Part shown: positions 34,198 to 43,987 of the stretch, one piece after another
How the letters are laid out: every line of letters starts with the position of its first letter
How positions within the stretch are numbered: position 1 is the stretch's first letter
Origin: Guptibacillus spartinae
Lineage (GTDB): Bacteria > Bacillota > Bacilli > Bacillales > Guptibacillaceae
Length of the DNA stretch: 64,000 bases
Direction: 5' to 3'
Assembly: GCF_028610625.1 (NCBI RefSeq)
Contig: NZ_JAQQWU010000012.1
Location: forward strand, 1 to 64,000
The notes under the pieces: generated by a model
Databases searched by the model: none
What the model was told of the DNA's origin: nothing
The model's input: the letters and a program-made list of their open reading frames with translations, nothing else
Made by a program: the position numbers and the translations under genes

Positions 34198-34331
34198 GTT
34201 GGATTTTGTTTGGCTCCACTGCCTCCACAATTATCACATGTTTCCGATCCACCAAGAAGTAGTTGAAAATACCCCTTTCCCTGGCAATAAGGACAGTCAG
34301 TTGCTTTCGCCTTATTTTGTTGTCTTCTCAC
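34191..34331 (-). CDS. yuiA: YuiA-like small zinc-finger protein
   Basis: 46 residues, missed by length-limited gene calling: two CxxCxGxG units (CPYCQGKG and CDNCGGSG) separated by YFQLLLGGSET. This DnaJ-type cysteine pattern should bind one zinc ion. It matches YuiA of B. subtilis in size, motif and neighbourhood. The GTG start lies 8 nt after AAAGGAG. Function unknown. Confidence 0.88.
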   Translation of the reverse strand: MRRQQNKAKATDCPYCQGKGYFQLLLGGSETCDNCGGSGAKQNPTN

Positions 34332-34551
34332 ATCAACCACTCCTTTGTTGTAATTTTCTGATAATATACCAAGAATGGCAGAAAAAGAAAAACCCTGAAT
34401 TTGTCCTTAAACGCCTGTGTAAGCGGATACAATTAATATTATCAGATTATTCCGTCACTTATCTAATCTTTTCTGCCTTTACGAAAGAAAAACTGCTTGA
34501 AAGCAGTAATCTCCTTCTATTCCAATTCGATACGCGTAAAAAATATATTTT

Positions 34552-35031
34552 CTACTCTTTAGGAGGATGATAGATCAATTTGTAGGACGTATACTGAAAC
34601 TGATCACCAGGATTCGTTTCTGTCATAAACTGAGCCATGCCATTTAAGAAAGAAGGAATCATTGTAGAGGTACGTGGATCAGATAGAAGCTCTTCTTTCG
34701 TTAGAAACCCACATCTTTCTATCTCTTTTGTTTCGCTGATTTCGGTGCCCCCGGTTCTTTTCATATGGAAAACAACTAAATTGTCACTAATATCGTGATT
34801 AATGACTCCAGAACGAATTCCCGCAATCCCAATCGCTTCGGCTTCGATACCCGTTTCTTCATATACTTCTCTCACAGCTGCCTCATCGACCGTTTCTCCT
34901 GGGTCGACAAACCCCGCCGGAAAAGACCACTTTCCTTTTAAGCCGCCATATTTTTTCATTACAACAAGATATTTCCCTTCAAACTCAACAATGCCTGCGG
35001 CGGCAAGCCACACTTTCCCTCGATTACTCAA
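34552..35031 (-). CDS. Nudix hydrolase
   Basis: 159 residues with a complete Nudix box (GFVDPGETVDEAAVREVYEE then TGI, about 41-63), so it should hydrolyse a nucleoside-diphosphate-linked substrate with Mg2+. The exact substrate is unknown. TTG start behind GGAGGGATTTTACG. Confidence 0.9.
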   Translation of the reverse strand: MSNRGKVWLAAAGIVEFEGKYLVVMKKYGGLKGKWSFPAGFVDPGETVDEAAVREVYEETGIEAEAIGIAGIRSGVINHDISDNLVVFHMKRTGGTEISETKEIERCGFLTKEELLSDPRTSTMIPSFLNGMAQFMTETNPGDQFQYTSYKLIYHPPKE

Positions 35032-35206
35032 CGTAAAATCCCTCCAGGTATAAATAATGGTGAACGCTCATATGCTTTACCATAGCCCCTATTCGATTGA
35101 ATAGATGAGAAAAACGTGGCTGATCGTCAATTCCTTTAGAACGACAGCCTTCGTTTTTCTTCTATGAAGAATTACCCTCTTTATTCAAAGAAGAGTCCAA
35201 TATAAG

Positions 35207-35237
35207 TAAAAAAAGGCAAAGACATCATGTCTTTGCC
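35207..35237 (-). terminator. Terminator of yumB
   Basis: Perfect stem GGCAAAGAC/GTCTTTGCC followed on the minus strand by TTTTTTTAC. Confidence 0.9.
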
Positions 35238-35254
35238 CTCTTTATCTGATGATC

Positions 35255-36457
35255 TTAAAATAACTTAAGCTTCCCTTTTTTCCAGACAAGTCCTGGTCCG
35301 CCAAGCATGAACAGGTAGCGATTATCAATCACTTTTTTCATAGCAGACGCTGTACTACCATAAAGCTTCTTGTTTCCAACCTTACCAATTGCTTCGCCTT
35401 TTCCTAGAGAAGCCACTGTCCCTTTGATGTCCGGTGTAAAGCTTTCAAGCTCTTTACCACGTACAAGGTTTAATAAGTTTTTAGAAACGGCTCCAGCAGC
35501 CTGGATGGCAACTTGAGCTGTTGGAGGGAACGGACGATCAATTTCTTCGTTAATGAGAAGCGCACAGTCTCCTACAACGAAAACATTATCGTAATCCGGT
35601 GTACGCTGATCTTTCCGAACTGGTACACGACCACGGTTTGTTTCGAAACCGGAATTGGCAACAATTGAATTTCCTTGAACGCCACCAGTCCAAACAACTG
35701 TAGCAGCTTTCACTTCTTCGTTCTCACCGAGGATAACACCGTCTTCTGTCACTTCTTTAATCATCGTGCTCGTACGGAACTCTACCCCTTTACGCTCAAG
35801 AAGGTTCATGCCGTATTCCACAAGCTCTTCGTCGAAACCAGGAAGAACGGTTGGAGACGCTTCCACATTAATGATTTTAACGCGATCACGTGGGATATCA
35901 AATTCTTTACAAAGTTCAGGAACACGCTCAGCTAGTTCACCAACAAATTCAATTCCAGTGAACCCAGCACCACCAACGATAATCGTTAGCAGATCATCAC
36001 GACGGTCTGACTCATTGTTGTAGCTCGCAAATTGGTATTCAATATGCTCACGAATTTTGCGGACGGAGTTTACACTACGAATACTAAAGGCATTTTCTTT
36101 CAAACCTTTAATGCCAAACGTAGCGGGCTCGAAACCTAGTGCTAACACAAGGTAATCGTACTCAAGTTCACCATTTGAAAGGATGACGCGTTTTTCATCA
36201 GGCTTCACTTCTACCACTGTGTCTTTAATAAATTTAATCTTGTTCGTGTCAATTACATCTTTAATCATAATACGAGTTTTGTCATGATGCATTGTGCCTG
36301 CAGCTGGCTCATGAAGCCACGTCGTTTGATAGTGATAGTCATGCTTATTCACAAGCGTTACTTCCACTTCATTTGATCCCATCTCTTTTTGCAGACGAGC
36401 TGCTGTCATAATTCCACCATATCCTGCACCTAGAATTGCAATTTTTGGCCTACTCAC
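35255..36457 (-). CDS. yumB: Type II NADH dehydrogenase-like flavoprotein (YumB)
   Basis: 400 residues with two dinucleotide folds: FAD motif [13 protein letters not shown] at the N terminus, NAD(P) motif [17 protein letters not shown] in the middle, and the FAD-closing [10 protein letters not shown]. The C-terminal [15 protein letters not shown] end is typical of NDH-2 proteins that attach to the membrane. It should oxidise NADH and reduce quinone without pumping protons. The third in-frame GTG, 11 nt after AAAGGTGG, gives the family-typical start. Divergent from yumC. Confidence 0.9.
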   Translation of the reverse strand: MSRPKIAILGAGYGGIMTAARLQKEMGSNEVEVTLVNKHDYHYQTTWLHEPAAGTMHHDKTRIMIKDVIDTNKIKFIKDTVVEVKPDEKRVILSNGELEYDYLVLALGFEPATFGIKGLKENAFSIRSVNSVRKIREHIEYQFASYNNESDRRDDLLTIIVGGAGFTGIEFVGELAERVPELCKEFDIPRDRVKIINVEASPTVLPGFDEELVEYGMNLLERKGVEFRTSTMIKEVTEDGVILGENEEVKAATVVWTGGVQGNSIVANSGFETNRGRVPVRKDQRTPDYDNVFVVGDCALLINEEIDRPFPPTAQVAIQAAGAVSKNLLNLVRGKELESFTPDIKGTVASLGKGEAIGKVGNKKLYGSTASAMKKVIDNRYLFMLGGPGLVWKKGKLKLF

Positions 36458-36472
36458 TTGAATCACATCCAC

Positions 36473-36825
36473 CTTTTATCGGTATTTTTTTAGGACATAT
36501 TAGTGATTTACCTGCTTCGTCCTATCGTGAAACGTCAATAAACGCTAATTATTAGGAAGTTCTTGGTTCAAAATAAACAATCCTTCAAATGATCGAGAGA
36601 TTGTTAAGTATTTCACGTTCTAGACCGAAAAAAATAATGGTCTAGCACGCACTTTGTCATAAAATTTTCAAATCTGACGCTCCATTCTAATCATATTCTT
36701 TTTTATTTCCTTTTTCAACCTTTATAATAAAAGTTCTAGAGGTGTTTTCACCTTAGGGGTTTAGTTCCGTTTTCATTATGATTATAATAATGAAAGCAGA
36801 GTATTAAATTTTAGGGGGATTGACT
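36473..36825. other. Divergent yumB/yumC control region
   Basis: About 350 bp with no ORF. TATAAT near 36722 may be the yumC -10. A small inverted repeat (AGGTG/CACCT) and a Fur/PerR-like palindrome follow before the yumC ribosome site. Confidence 0.45.
36773..36793. promoter_or_regulatory. Fur/PerR-type palindromic box upstream of yumC
   Basis: The 15-mer TTATGATTATAATAA matches the PerR consensus TTATAATnATTATAA at 13 of the 14 fixed positions or close to it (two differences at most), inside the longer palindrome TCATTATGA..ATAATGA. Fur and PerR boxes differ by one base per half, so the regulator is not settled. Confidence 0.5.
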
Positions 36826-37833
36826 ATGACAGACCAACAAGAACTTTATGATATAACGATTATTGGTGGAGGACCTGTTGGCTTATTTACCGCATTCTAC
36901 GGTGGTATGCGCCAGCTTAAGGTTAAAATAATTGAAAGCATGCCTCAGCTTGGCGGACAGCTTTCTGCACTCTATCCTGAAAAATACATTTATGATGTCG
37001 CAGGATTTCCAAAAGTGCTTGCACAAGATCTTGTTGACAATCTCATTGAACAGGCTAATCAGTTTAATCCAGATGTTGTTCTGGAACAGTCTGTTGAAGA
37101 AGTTTCCAAACAAGAAGATGGCACACTTTATCTTCGTTCAAATACAGGTGATGAGCATTATACGCGTGCGGTTATTATTACCGCTGGGGTTGGTGCATTC
37201 CAACCACGTCGCCTTAAAGTAGAAGGCGCTGACCTTTATGAAGGAAAAAACCTTCACTATTTCGTAAATGACCTGACTGCGTTTGCTGGTCAAAAGGTTC
37301 TGATTGCTGGTGGGGGAGATTCCGCAGTTGATTGGGCAAACATGCTTGAGCCAATTGCTGAAGAGGTAACATTAATTCATCGCCGCGATAAATTCAGAGC
37401 GCATGAACATAGTGTAGAACAACTGATGAACTCTTCTGTCAATGTTCAAACACCTTATAACATTACCGAATTTATCGGTGATGGAGAGCGTATAAATCAA
37501 GTTGTTCTCGAACAGGTTAAAGGAGAAGAAACCATCACAAAAGATGTCGATGCAGTGATTGTAAATTACGGTTTTATATCTTCTCTTGGGCCGATTAAAG
37601 AGTGGGGTCTCGATATTGAAAAGAATTCGATCGTCGTTAATTCCAAAATGGAAACCAATATTCCTGGTATTTACGCTGCTGGTGACGTTGCTACATACGA
37701 TGGAAAAGTAAAACTTATTGCTTCTGGATTCGGTGAAGCACCGACAGCGGTTAACAATGCAAAGTCCTATATGGATCCTGATGCAAAGGTACAACCACTC
37801 CACAGCACAAGCTTATTCGATAAGAAAAAGTAA
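36826..37833 (+). CDS. yumC: Ferredoxin/flavodoxin-NADP+ reductase (YumC)
   Basis: 335 residues of the thioredoxin-reductase-like FNR family: FAD motif [24 protein letters not shown] motif [17 protein letters not shown] and [14 protein letters not shown]; no redox-active CxxC, which separates it from thioredoxin reductases. It passes electrons from NADPH to ferredoxin or flavodoxin. ATG 7 nt after AGGGGG is preferred over the upstream TTG. A Fur/PerR-like box lies in its promoter region. Confidence 0.95.
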   Translation: MTDQQELYDITIIGGGPVGLFTAFYGGMRQLKVKIIESMPQLGGQLSALYPEKYIYDVAGFPKVLAQDLVDNLIEQANQFNPDVVLEQSVEEVSKQEDGTLYLRSNTGDEHYTRAVIITAGVGAFQPRRLKVEGADLYEGKNLHYFVNDLTAFAGQKVLIAGGGDSAVDWANMLEPIAEEVTLIHRRDKFRAHEHSVEQLMNSSVNVQTPYNITEFIGDGERINQVVLEQVKGEETITKDVDAVIVNYGFISSLGPIKEWGLDIEKNSIVVNSKMETNIPGIYAAGDVATYDGKVKLIASGFGEAPTAVNNAKSYMDPDAKVQPLHSTSLFDKKK

Positions 37834-37856
37834 GTTCTACGAAAGGTAGGATCGTC

Positions 37857-37985
37857 ATGGATCAAATTCTTTTTATCATCGTTATGGTCGCAGGTCTTGG
37901 TTATTCTATTTATCACAGTTTAAAAGAAACACCAAAACCGAATTGGCAAACGGTTAAACAAAACCTCTTTCATTCTTCTCACTAA
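37857..37985 (+). CDS. Small single-TM protein after yumC (YuzG-like)
   Basis: 42 residues: one membrane segment (about 3-19, ILFIIVMVAGLGYSIY) then a short polar tail. GAAAGGTAGG precedes the ATG by 6 nt and a strong terminator follows, so it is probably translated from the yumC transcript. B. subtilis has a similar tiny gene (yuzG) beside yumC; the match is by position and size only. Confidence 0.6.
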   Translation: MDQILFIIVMVAGLGYSIYHSLKETPKPNWQTVKQNLFHSSH

Positions 37986-37991
37986 AATAAA

Positions 37992-38030
37992 CGTTAACAC
38001 CCCCGCACAAATTGTGCGGGGGTGTTAATA
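37992..38030 (+). terminator. Terminator of the yumC operon
   Basis: Perfect 17-bp stem beginning TTAACACCCCCGCACAA around a single base, ending in TTAATATG. Confidence 0.9.
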
Positions 38031-38043
38031 TGTATATGTTTAT

Positions 38044-38238
38044 TTACCATCCAAGCCCAACTTTAGTAGACAAAATATTTTCACCTGATTCTTCTTTTAA
38101 CGAAATTTCGTATCGGCCAGTTTGATTCGAGTAAGCGAGCGTTTTTTCTTTAAAAGCGACATTTGCTTGATAGCGAACATCAAACGTTTCAGCCTCCACA
38201 TCTCCAGATCCCTCTTCATGTATCTTTACTGTAAACAA
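38044..38238 (-). CDS. Small protein of unknown function
   Basis: 64 residues, acidic and beta-rich (FTVKIHEEGSGDVEAETFDV, then GRYEISLKEE), no membrane segment. TTG start behind AAGGAGGGGATTCTA. I do not recognise the family. Convergent with the yumC operon, sharing its bidirectional-type hairpin. Confidence 0.6.
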   Translation of the reverse strand: MFTVKIHEEGSGDVEAETFDVRYQANVAFKEKTLAYSNQTGRYEISLKEESGENILSTKVGLGW

Positions 38239-38426
38239 TAGAATCCCCTCCTTATACAGTCATTTTATCACCGCTAGAAATCATGAGATATGACAAATAG
38301 TTTACACCAAACCCTTATTTTTCCACGAAAATTATTTTCTCACCGGCACATTCGTAATGATTATTTTCTTCTTAATGTGGGTAAACCCGAAGTAGACTTA
38401 AAAAACAAATGCAGGAGGATTTACTC

Positions 38427-39248
38427 ATGAATCGATTACAAAATAAAACAGCCGTCATTACTGGAGCTGCCACTGGTATTGGAAAAGCAACAGTCGAACT
38501 TTTCGCTAAAGAAGGAGCGACGGTTTTATGTGCTGACGTAAATACAGAAGAGATGAATAAAACAGCGGAAAAATTGACCAATGATGGAGCAAAAGTAAAA
38601 ACCTTCCACGTTGATGTATCAAGCGAGGACAGCGTAACGAGCTTTGCGAATCAAGTGAAAGAAGAATATGGCACGATCGACGTACTCTTTAATAACGCAG
38701 GTGTTGACCAGGAAGGGGGTAAAGTTCACGAATATCCGGTGGAGTTGTTTGACCGCATTATTTCTGTCGATCTACGCGGTACCTTCTTAACAAGCAAATA
38801 CTTACTTCCCCTTATGATGGATAACGGTGGTTCAATCATTAACACGTCTTCGATGTCAGGTCGAGCGGCAGATCTTGATCGCTCTGGCTATAATGCGGCT
38901 AAAGGCGGGATTACGAACTTTACGAAGGCTATGGCGATTGACTATGCAAGACAAGGAATTCGCGTTAACTCACTCTCCCCTGGCACGATTGAAACACCAT
39001 TAATTGATGAACTTGCCGGTACAAAAGAGGAAGAAATGGGTCAGAAGTTTAGAGATGCTAACAAGTGGGTGACACCGCTTGGAAGACTTGGACGTCCTGA
39101 TGAAATGGCAAAGGTTGCTCTTTTCTTAGCATCTGATGATAGCTCATATGTAACAGGTGAAGATATTACTGCTGATGGTGGCATTATGGCTTATACGTGG
39201 CCTGGTAAAATGCTTATTGATGAGCAGTGGAAAAAGGAAACCGAATAA
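38427..39248 (+). CDS. Short-chain dehydrogenase/reductase
   Basis: 273 residues of the classical SDR family: cofactor motif TGAATGIGKA, NNAG, catalytic Ser in NTSSMSG and YNAAK (Tyr/Lys), and the PG motif after LSPGTIETP. It oxidises or reduces an alcohol/ketone with NAD(P); an acidic residue after strand 2 (LCADVN) suggests NAD. Substrate unknown. It faces the sugar island to its right and could act on a sugar or polyol, but this is only context. GCAGGAGGATTTACTC precedes the ATG. Confidence 0.92.
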   Translation: MNRLQNKTAVITGAATGIGKATVELFAKEGATVLCADVNTEEMNKTAEKLTNDGAKVKTFHVDVSSEDSVTSFANQVKEEYGTIDVLFNNAGVDQEGGKVHEYPVELFDRIISVDLRGTFLTSKYLLPLMMDNGGSIINTSSMSGRAADLDRSGYNAAKGGITNFTKAMAIDYARQGIRVNSLSPGTIETPLIDELAGTKEEEMGQKFRDANKWVTPLGRLGRPDEMAKVALFLASDDSSYVTGEDITADGGIMAYTWPGKMLIDEQWKKETE

Positions 39249-39255
39249 GTGAGCA

Positions 39256-39290
39256 AAACCCCGATGCTGGTTGCATCGGGGTTTCTTTTT
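39256..39290. terminator. Terminator between the SDR gene and the sugar operon
   Basis: Perfect 12-bp stem AAACCCCGATGC/GCATCGGGGTTT with a 5-nt loop, then CTTTTTG. Confidence 0.9.
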
Positions 39291-39297
39291 GATAAAC

Positions 39298-40266
39298 TTA
39301 AGCCCACCACATCTCCGTTGGCTGTTCCACAATTAAGACAGACTGAAGGTTCTTCACTGCCGTTTGGAAGCCTTCGTTGATCGACATGAGCGGATCCTCA
39401 TGTTCAATGCTCACAACATGATCGTAGCCATATGTACGAAGGGCACTCATCATATGTGACCATTCTTGATTGCTATGTCCACATCCAACTGAACGGAACG
39501 TCCAAGCACGCGTTTTCACGTCGCCATACGGCTGCATGTCGGTTAAGCCATGCATGTTCACATTATCTTGATCGATATAGGTGTCTTTTGCATGAAAATG
39601 GTGAATCGCATTTTCTTTCCCTAGAATTTTAATCGCTGCGACAGGATCAATTCCCTGCCACCACATATGACTTGGATCAAGGTTTGCTCCAACAGCATCA
39701 CACGTTAATTCGCGAAGCTTTAGCATCGTATAAGGCGTGTGAACAAGAAAACCGCCATGAAGCTCCAGACCAATTTTCACATTGTGATCTTTCGCGAATT
39801 GGCCCCACTCTTTCCAATACGGCACAAGTTTTTCTTCCCACTGCCACTTTAGGACATCCGAGTATTCAGCGGGCCATGGCGTTACTGGCCAGTTCGGGTT
39901 TTTCGCGTCTTCACTATCTCCCGGTGTGCCTGAGAACGTATTCACGACAGGAACGTTCATAGCCGATGCTAATTTCACCGTCTTCACAAACGTGTCGTGG
40001 CATTCCTCCGCAAATTTCTTATCAGGCGAAAGCGGATTTCCATGACAGCTAAATGCACTAATTTCGAGCCCTCTGGCATGCACTTGATCAAGATATGCAG
40101 CTCGTTTCTCTTCGCTTTCTAGCAGTTCATCCAGATTGCAATGCGCATCTCCTGGATAGCCTCCCGTACCAATTTCGACCGCTTTCAGTCCAGACGCTTT
40201 CGCATGATCAAGCATCTCTTCAAAAGACTTATCAGAAAATAAAACGGTAAATACACCTAGCTTCAT
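39298..40266 (-). CDS. Sugar phosphate isomerase/epimerase family protein (TIM barrel)
   Basis: 322 residues of the AP_endonuc_2/IolE-like TIM barrel: KAVEIGTGGYPGD at strand 2, LELHGGFLVHTP, GANLDPSHMWWQGIDPV and HFHAKDTYID contribute the metal-binding His/Glu/Asp residues, and VSIEHEDPLM closes the site. It ends a minus-strand operon with two Gfo/Idh/MocA dehydrogenases and ThuA. In 3-keto-sugar pathways such proteins act as epimerases or lyases on keto intermediates; that role here is inference. Confidence 0.88.
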   Translation of the reverse strand: MKLGVFTVLFSDKSFEEMLDHAKASGLKAVEIGTGGYPGDAHCNLDELLESEEKRAAYLDQVHARGLEISAFSCHGNPLSPDKKFAEECHDTFVKTVKLASAMNVPVVNTFSGTPGDSEDAKNPNWPVTPWPAEYSDVLKWQWEEKLVPYWKEWGQFAKDHNVKIGLELHGGFLVHTPYTMLKLRELTCDAVGANLDPSHMWWQGIDPVAAIKILGKENAIHHFHAKDTYIDQDNVNMHGLTDMQPYGDVKTRAWTFRSVGCGHSNQEWSHMMSALRTYGYDHVVSIEHEDPLMSINEGFQTAVKNLQSVLIVEQPTEMWWA

Positions 40267-40284
40267 ATGATCACTCCTACGTTT

Positions 40285-41325
40285 TTAATCCAGTCGAATG
40301 CTTCGACCAGTAGAACAACTTTCATAAATGGCTGCAATCACCTGAGAAACGCGTCTCGCCTCTTCAGATTTTACAACTGGTTGTTCGAGTCCGAGACAGC
40401 TGTTAACGAAGTTTGCTGCTTGAGGTAATCCCGGATCTTCCTCTCCCGGCGTCCATTGACTGCTTGTGTTTAGAAGCATGCCATGCTGTGCTTTATTTAA
40501 CTGAAATGGAAAGACATCAATCCCTCCATCGCTTCCAGAAATACTCACTGCTTCTTTGTCCTCAGCAATGTTCGCTGACCAGGATGTTTCAAAAAGCATG
40601 GAAACATTATTATCAAATCGAATGTAGGCTGTTACATGATCATCCACATTGAACGTTTCATGATCAAATGTTCCCCACTGGTTGACCTGCGAAGGGGTTT
40701 TACTAAGGCGATTATAGGTTGTACCAGTGACTTCAACTGGCTTCGCATTTCCCATCAACCACATGCTTAAATCCAGAAAGTGACAGCCATAGTCGATTAA
40801 ACTGCCACCGCCTTGAAGCTGTTTATTCGTAAATACACCCCACCCAGGAACTTTTCTACGCCTGAGAGCTTGCACTCTTGCGACCATTGGATCGCCAATT
40901 TCATTTTCTTGAATAAGCTGACGTGCGGCACGCGGCTCTTTCATAAAGCGATAGTGATACGCAATCGATAGAATTTTCCCTGACGTTTTCTCAGCGGCGA
41001 TCATACGATCACATTCTTCTACCGTCATCGCCATCGGTTTTTCACAGAGAACGTGAACGCCAGCTAGCAAAGCCTGTTCAGCAAGATCAGCATGAAATTT
41101 ATTCGGAGTGCAAATCGTCACAGCATCTACTTCTTTAAATAGAGCTTGAACATCTTCATAAACATTCGGAATCGCAAACACGAGAGCGGCTTGCTTTGCT
41201 TTCTCATAATCGACGTCATAAACACCAAACAACTCTACTTGTTCAGAGAGTTGTTGGTACGCAGGGATATGTCGGGACTGAGCGATACCGCCAGACCCGA
41301 TAATCCCCATTCGTAATTTATTCAC
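40285..41325 (-). CDS. Gfo/Idh/MocA family oxidoreductase (second)
   Basis: 346 residues: N-terminal NAD(P) Rossmann domain (MGIIGSGGIAQSRHIPAYQ), the conserved CEKPMAMTVEECD with the catalytic-type lysine, and a C-terminal domain with DYGCHFLDLSMWLMG. The family oxidises or reduces sugars, often at C3. Four bp from the next gene of the operon and paralogous to it; the pair may act in opposite directions or on different sugars. Confidence 0.93.
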   Translation of the reverse strand: MNKLRMGIIGSGGIAQSRHIPAYQQLSEQVELFGVYDVDYEKAKQAALVFAIPNVYEDVQALFKEVDAVTICTPNKFHADLAEQALLAGVHVLCEKPMAMTVEECDRMIAAEKTSGKILSIAYHYRFMKEPRAARQLIQENEIGDPMVARVQALRRRKVPGWGVFTNKQLQGGGSLIDYGCHFLDLSMWLMGNAKPVEVTGTTYNRLSKTPSQVNQWGTFDHETFNVDDHVTAYIRFDNNVSMLFETSWSANIAEDKEAVSISGSDGGIDVFPFQLNKAQHGMLLNTSSQWTPGEEDPGLPQAANFVNSCLGLEQPVVKSEEARRVSQVIAAIYESCSTGRSIRLD

Positions 41326-41329
41326 TTGA

Positions 41330-42358
41330 TCACCTCAGGTTAATGATTTTCTTTGTTTCATTCGACTCTAATGCCGCTAAAACGACTTGTAGCGAGTTCA
41401 TTCCTTCCGTACCACTAACAGGCACATCTTTGTCTCGCAAAATGCTGTCTACAAAGTGATCAATTACCTGTGAACTCGATTGACCGCCACTTTCATTTGT
41501 TTGAATCCCACCAAGTTCATATTTCACCACTTCACCTGTCTGATATTGCACAACGAGTGAATTCACTGGATCCTCTTCAAGTCTAAGAATCGCTTTCTCT
41601 GCATAAATAATCGTTGAATTGTCTTCTTTCGCTGTATACGCCCAACTTGCAGCTAGCGTTCCGATAATACCGCTTTCAGACTTTAAAATACAGACTGCAT
41701 TATCATCAACCGTTGCAAACTCTTTCGCACTGGTTTGCACAAATGAGCCAACTTCTACGATTTCTTCATTTAATAGATAGCGAATAAGATCGGTCTTATG
41801 AACGCCAAGATCTCCCATTGCTCCAATAAACGCTTTATCTTTCTCAAAGAACCAGCTCTCTTTGCCATCCACGCTCCATCCTTCAGGTCCAGGATGACCA
41901 AACGCCGTTCGGAAGCTGTACACTTTGCCTATTTCACCACTAGCTAGAATTTCTCTTGCTTTGGCATGAGAAGGAACGAATCGTTGATTGTGCGCAATCA
42001 TTAACTTCTTCCCACTCGCGCTAGCCGTTTCGATCATTTCTTCGGCATCTGCACGCGACGTGGCCATTGGTTTTTCACAAAGCACATGCTTTCCTGCTTT
42101 TAATGCAGCAATAGAAATCGGGGCATGAAGATAGTTTGGCGTACAAACGCTTACCGCATCCACTTCACTATTTTGAAGCAACTCTTCATAACTTTCATAA
42201 GCTTTTGCGCCGTATAGGGCTGCCGTTTCATCCGCTCTTGTTTTCACAATATCGCATACCGCAACAATTTTTATTTGTGTATTTGCTGCGTATTCTGGTA
42301 AATGACGGTGTTTCGCAATACTCCCACATCCGATAACACCAATTTTTATTTCATTCAT
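41330..42358 (-). CDS. Gfo/Idh/MocA family oxidoreductase (first, ThuB-like)
   Basis: 342 residues with the same domain plan: IGVIGCGSIAKHRHLPEY, HVLCEKPMATSRADAE and GDLGVHKTDLIRYLL. By context with ThuA it may correspond to ThuB, which oxidises trehalose or related disaccharides to the 3-keto form. The assignment is from neighbourhood; the substrate cannot be read from sequence. Confidence 0.93.
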   Translation of the reverse strand: MNEIKIGVIGCGSIAKHRHLPEYAANTQIKIVAVCDIVKTRADETAALYGAKAYESYEELLQNSEVDAVSVCTPNYLHAPISIAALKAGKHVLCEKPMATSRADAEEMIETASASGKKLMIAHNQRFVPSHAKAREILASGEIGKVYSFRTAFGHPGPEGWSVDGKESWFFEKDKAFIGAMGDLGVHKTDLIRYLLNEEIVEVGSFVQTSAKEFATVDDNAVCILKSESGIIGTLAASWAYTAKEDNSTIIYAEKAILRLEEDPVNSLVVQYQTGEVVKYELGGIQTNESGGQSSSQVIDHFVDSILRDKDVPVSGTEGMNSLQVVLAALESNETKKIINLR

Positions 42359-42382
42359 GGTTTCTCCTCCTTAATCAATCTC

Positions 42383-43102
42383 TTATTTAGAAGCGATCGT
42401 TTCAAGCGGTTTGGCATTTCCATAGACTGGCTTTGGTATCGTCGTAGGCTTTGCCCATGCAACCGCATTTTTCATGACACGCTGAATATCTTTGTGGTAA
42501 TAAGTTGGGTACGTTTCGTGCCCCGGTCTGAAATAGAAGACCTTCCCTTGTCCACGCTTATATGTACAGCCGCTTCTGAAGACTTCTCCGCCTTCAAACC
42601 AGCTTACAAACACAAGTTCATCAGGTGCCGGGATATCGAAATGCTCGCCATACATTTCTTCTCGCTCAAGTTCAATTTTCTCTCCAAGACCTTCTGCAAT
42701 CGGATGCGTCGGATCAACAATCCACATTCTTTCTTTCTCATCTGCTTCACGCCATTTCAAATCACAGCCCGTTCCCATCAATTTCTTGAAAATTTTCGAA
42801 AAGTGACCGGAATGTAGGACGATTAGGCCCATGCCATCAAGAACACGTTGATGAACGCGATTCACGATTTCATCGCTTACTTCTTCATGAGCAATATGTC
42901 CCCACCAGAGAAGAACATCTGTATTGTTTAGGACGGCTTCAGATAAACCGTGCTCAGGCTCATCAAGTGTCGCCGTTCTTACTTCATAATCTTCTTTTAG
43001 AAAATCAGCAATGGCACCGTGAATCCCGTTAGGATAAACGCTTCTTACTTCTTCACTGCTCTGCTCGTGACGATTTTCATTCCATACGGTTACGTTAAGC
43101 AT
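42383..43102 (-). CDS. ThuA domain protein
   Basis: 239 residues matching the ThuA (trehalose utilisation) family: a glutamine-amidotransferase-like fold with [33 protein letters not shown] and [19 protein letters not shown] near the end. ThuA works with ThuB in disaccharide use in Sinorhizobium. ATG start; next gene in the operon begins after 24 bp. Confidence 0.92.
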   Translation of the reverse strand: MLNVTVWNENRHEQSSEEVRSVYPNGIHGAIADFLKEDYEVRTATLDEPEHGLSEAVLNNTDVLLWWGHIAHEEVSDEIVNRVHQRVLDGMGLIVLHSGHFSKIFKKLMGTGCDLKWREADEKERMWIVDPTHPIAEGLGEKIELEREEMYGEHFDIPAPDELVFVSWFEGGEVFRSGCTYKRGQGKVFYFRPGHETYPTYYHKDIQRVMKNAVAWAKPTTIPKPVYGNAKPLETIASK

Positions 43103-43123
43103 TCAAATCCACTCCTAGTTTGT

Positions 43124-43951
43124 CTATTCTTTTACTGAACCTGATGTTAAACCTGATACAATTCTTCGTTGGAAAATCAGTACCATAATGACAAGCGGAA
43201 CCGTTACAACGACAGTCGCTGCAGAAATCTCTCCCCATGGGATCGTATATTGTCCCTGGAAAAGCGCAATTCCGACTGGCACAGTTTTAAACTTATCTGC
43301 TGTGTTAATCGTAAGAGCAAACAAGAACTCGTTCCATGCCGCAATAAAGACGAGAATCGCTGTTGTGAAAATACCTGGTACTGCAAGTGGCATAATCACT
43401 TTCCAATACGTTTGCCATAGTGATGCCCCATCAATCCTGGCTGCTTCTTCCAAATCAAACGGAATTTTACGGAAGAACGTTACAAGAAGCCAGATCGATA
43501 ACGGAAGGGTAATCGTTGTATACGGAATAATTAACCCAAGGTAACTATTTGTAAGTCCTAGATTCTTGAGGAAAATGTAGATTGGTGAAATCGTTGCCAC
43601 TTGTGGAAACATCGAAACAGATAGCACCACACCTAAAATAATCGGTTTCCCTTTAAAATTTAGTCGCGCGATGGAGTACGCCGCGAACGAGGCAACTAGC
43701 ACGGTGTAAACGGTTGTGATCGTTGCAACAACGGTACTATTCCAAAGATAGCGCATGAAAGGATAGTCTACGAAAACGGATACATAGTTTTTTAGGGTAG
43801 GGTTATTCGTAAAAGGATTGAACGCTTTGTCTCCAAAGAGCTCGGACAGCGGTTTAATCGAACTTGCCAGCATCCATAGAAACGGAAACATGACAATAAA
43901 GACAAACACCACTAGAAAAACATAGAACATCGGTCCCGCTTTCTTATTCAT
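43124..43951 (-). CDS. Sugar ABC transporter permease (MalG type)
   Basis: 275 residues, six membrane helices, with the EAA loop EEAARIDGASLWQTYWKVIMP that contacts the ATPase. It is one half of the channel of a carbohydrate importer; partner is the next upstream gene. The ATPase is not in this cluster. Confidence 0.95.
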   Translation of the reverse strand: MNKKAGPMFYVFLVVFVFIVMFPFLWMLASSIKPLSELFGDKAFNPFTNNPTLKNYVSVFVDYPFMRYLWNSTVVATITTVYTVLVASFAAYSIARLNFKGKPIILGVVLSVSMFPQVATISPIYIFLKNLGLTNSYLGLIIPYTTITLPLSIWLLVTFFRKIPFDLEEAARIDGASLWQTYWKVIMPLAVPGIFTTAILVFIAAWNEFLFALTINTADKFKTVPVGIALFQGQYTIPWGEISAATVVVTVPLVIMVLIFQRRIVSGLTSGSVKE

Positions 43952-43987
43952 CTGGCTGACCCTCCTTCTTTATGATAAAATACATTC

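Noticed and set aside
42302-42817. 171-codon plus-strand ORF opposite the ThuA gene.
   Set aside because: It lies antisense to two well-supported genes and its product is not protein-like.
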